Of a DNA stretch of 34,952 bases, positions 31,971 through 34,952 are shown piece by piece; position 1 is the stretch's first letter; every line of letters starts with the position of its first letter. A program made the translations under genes and the position numbers. The notes beneath the pieces are model-generated. The model was not told the origin of the DNA and did no database searches. It worked only from the letters and a program-made list of their open reading frames with translations. This stretch comes from Pseudomonadota bacterium (GTDB lineage Bacteria > Pseudomonadota > Gammaproteobacteria > Burkholderiales > Rhodocyclaceae). The stretch is taken from NCBI GenBank assembly GCA_021811225.1, contig JAJZPJ010000004.1:1-34952 (forward strand). The letters are read 5' to 3'.

Positions 31971-33431
31971 ATGCGTGTCCTTCACAAGGCTCTGACGTTC
32001 GACGATGTCCTGCTTGTCCCCGCCCATTCCGCCATCCTGCCCCGAGACGTCACGCTGTCTACCCGCCTGACGCGCAACATCGATCTGCACCTGCCGCTGG
32101 TCTCCGCCGCCATGGATACGGTGACCGAATCCAGCCTGGCGATTGCCCTGGCGCAGGAGGGCGGCATCGGCATCATGCACAAGAACCTGAACCCCAAGGC
32201 CCAGGCCGCCGAGGTGGCCAAGGTCAAGCGCTTCGAGTCGGGCGTGCTGAAAGACCCGATCACCATTCCGCCCTCGATGAGCGTGCGCGAGGTGCTGGCG
32301 TTGACCCGTCTGCACAAGTTTTCCGGCCTGCCGGTGGTCGAGGGCACCAAGGTGGTGGGCATCGTCACCAACCGCGACCTGCGCTTCGAGACCAATCTCG
32401 ACCAGCCGGTGAAGAACATCATGACGCCGCGCGAGCGCCTGATCACCGTCAGGGAGGGCAGCTCGGCCGAGGAGGCCAAGGCGCTGATGCACAAGCACCG
32501 CCTGGAGCGCGTCCTGGTCATCAACGGTGATTTCGAGCTGCGTGGTCTGGTCACCGTCAAGGACATCCTGAAGTCGACCGAGTACCCCAATGCCTGCAAG
32601 GACAGCCTCGGCCACCTGCGCGTCGGTGCCGCCATCGGCGTCGGCGAAGGCACCGAGACGCGCGCCGAACTGCTGGCCGAAGCCGGCGTCGATGTGCTGG
32701 TGGTCGATACCGCCCACGGCCATTCCCAAGGCGTGCTGGATCGCGTCCGCTGGGTGAAGAAGAACTTCCCGCAGGTCGAGGTGATCGGCGGCAACATCGC
32801 CACCGCCGCGGCGGCCTTGGCTCTGGTCGATCACGGCGCCGACGGCGTCAAGGTCGGCATCGGCCCCGGTTCGATCTGCACCACGCGCATCGTCGCCGGC
32901 GTCGGCGTGCCGCAGATCACGGCGATCGACAACGTCGCCACCGCGCTCGCCGGCAGCGGCGTGCCGATGATCGCCGACGGCGGCATCCGCTATTCTGGCG
33001 ACATCTCCAAGGCGATCGCCGCCGGCGCCAACGCCGTGATGCTGGGCGGCCTGTTCGCCGGCACCGAGGAGGCGCCGGGCGAGACCGTGCTGTTCCAGGG
33101 CCGCTCCTACAAGGCTTACCGCGGCATGGGCAGCCTGGGTGCGATGAAGGAGGGCGCCGCCGACCGCTACTTCCAGGACAATGAAGCCAACGTCGAGAAG
33201 CTGGTGCCAGAAGGCATCGAGGGCCGCGTCCCCTACAAGGGCACGGTCGGCGCGGTGATCCACCAATTGATGGGCGGGCTGCGCGCCTCGATGGGCTACG
33301 TCGGCTGCGCGACCATCGACGAGATGCGGATGCGCGCCGAATTCGTCGAGATCTCCTCGGCGGGCATCCGCGAGTCGCACGTCCATGACGTGCAGATCAC
33401 CAAGGAAGCGCCGAACTACCACGTGAATTGA
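31971..33431 (+). CDS. guaB: IMP dehydrogenase
   Basis: NAD-dependent oxidation of IMP to XMP, the committed step of GMP synthesis. It has 486 residues. The TIM barrel is interrupted by two CBS domains (about 91-205). The catalytic loop GPGSICTTR has C303. The dinucleotide/IMP segment DGGIRYSGDISKAI and the flap segment KAYRGMGSLGAMK are complete. The ATG at 31971 has only a weak purine-rich upstream stretch. guaA follows four bases after the stop, making a guaBA operon. It diverges from the arsR cluster. Confidence 0.98.
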   Translation: MRVLHKALTFDDVLLVPAHSAILPRDVTLSTRLTRNIDLHLPLVSAAMDTVTESSLAIALAQEGGIGIMHKNLNPKAQAAEVAKVKRFESGVLKDPITIPPSMSVREVLALTRLHKFSGLPVVEGTKVVGIVTNRDLRFETNLDQPVKNIMTPRERLITVREGSSAEEAKALMHKHRLERVLVINGDFELRGLVTVKDILKSTEYPNACKDSLGHLRVGAAIGVGEGTETRAELLAEAGVDVLVVDTAHGHSQGVLDRVRWVKKNFPQVEVIGGNIATAAAALALVDHGADGVKVGIGPGSICTTRIVAGVGVPQITAIDNVATALAGSGVPMIADGGIRYSGDISKAIAAGANAVMLGGLFAGTEEAPGETVLFQGRSYKAYRGMGSLGAMKEGAADRYFQDNEANVEKLVPEGIEGRVPYKGTVGAVIHQLMGGLRASMGYVGCATIDEMRMRAEFVEISSAGIRESHVHDVQITKEAPNYHVN

Positions 33432-33435
33432 TTCC

Positions 33436-34952
<1,517 letters not shown>

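Overview
This is a GC-rich bacterial chromosome segment from a betaproteobacterium, most likely of the Rhodocyclales or a close relative. The evidence is the gene order map-glnD // rpsB-tsf-pyrH-frr-uppS-cdsA-dxr-rseP-bamA-ompH-lpxD-fabZ-lpxA-lpxB-rnhB, the ppsR/ppsA pair, and the smpB/ratA-rnfH-DUF4124...guaB-guaA arrangement. The taxonomic call rests on protein resemblance and gene order, not on a marker search.

Layout. 1-~520 is a visibly less GC-rich strip that starts with the C-terminal tail of an IS4-type transposase and otherwise holds no convincing gene. 625-4010 (minus) carries map and glnD (protein maturation and nitrogen signalling). 4011-4277 is the map/rpsB divergent promoter region. 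4278-18362 (plus) is one long, tightly packed gene train: translation (rpsB, tsf, frr), UMP kinase, undecaprenyl-PP and CDP-diacylglycerol synthesis, the DXP isoprenoid enzyme Dxr, the RseP protease, the BamA/OmpH outer-membrane machinery, and the early lipid A enzymes (lpxD, fabZ, lpxA, lpxB), ending with rnhB. Many joints are ATGA or similar overlaps. A CopD-like membrane protein and a TrmH/SpoU rRNA methyltransferase follow on the same strand. ppsR (minus) and ppsA (plus) form a divergent regulator/enzyme pair. A short NfeD protein and a stomatin-like SPFH protein follow ppsA. smpB (minus) and ratA-rnfH (plus) diverge from a symmetric promoter.

25573-31822 (minus) is the most accessory-looking part. 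It holds a leaderless ArsR-family regulator, an ArsP-type permease, a small CxxC thioredoxin-fold protein, a small unrecognised secreted protein, a CDF cation exporter, a P-type ATPase without heavy-metal signatures, and a DUF4124 secreted protein. From general knowledge DUF4124 commonly sits next to guaB, so the roughly 5.8 kb between them may be a metal or metalloid resistance cassette inserted into a conserved locus. guaB and guaA (the latter cut by the window end) close the window.

No tRNA, rRNA, CRISPR array or complete mobile element was seen. The items most worth a second look are the shared promoter-proximal motif in the metal cluster, the leaderless arsR promoter with its palindrome, the ATPase start overlapped by a better-coding out-of-frame ORF, an orphan terminator upstream of guaB, and the short-leader TAGAAT promoters of the housekeeping genes.
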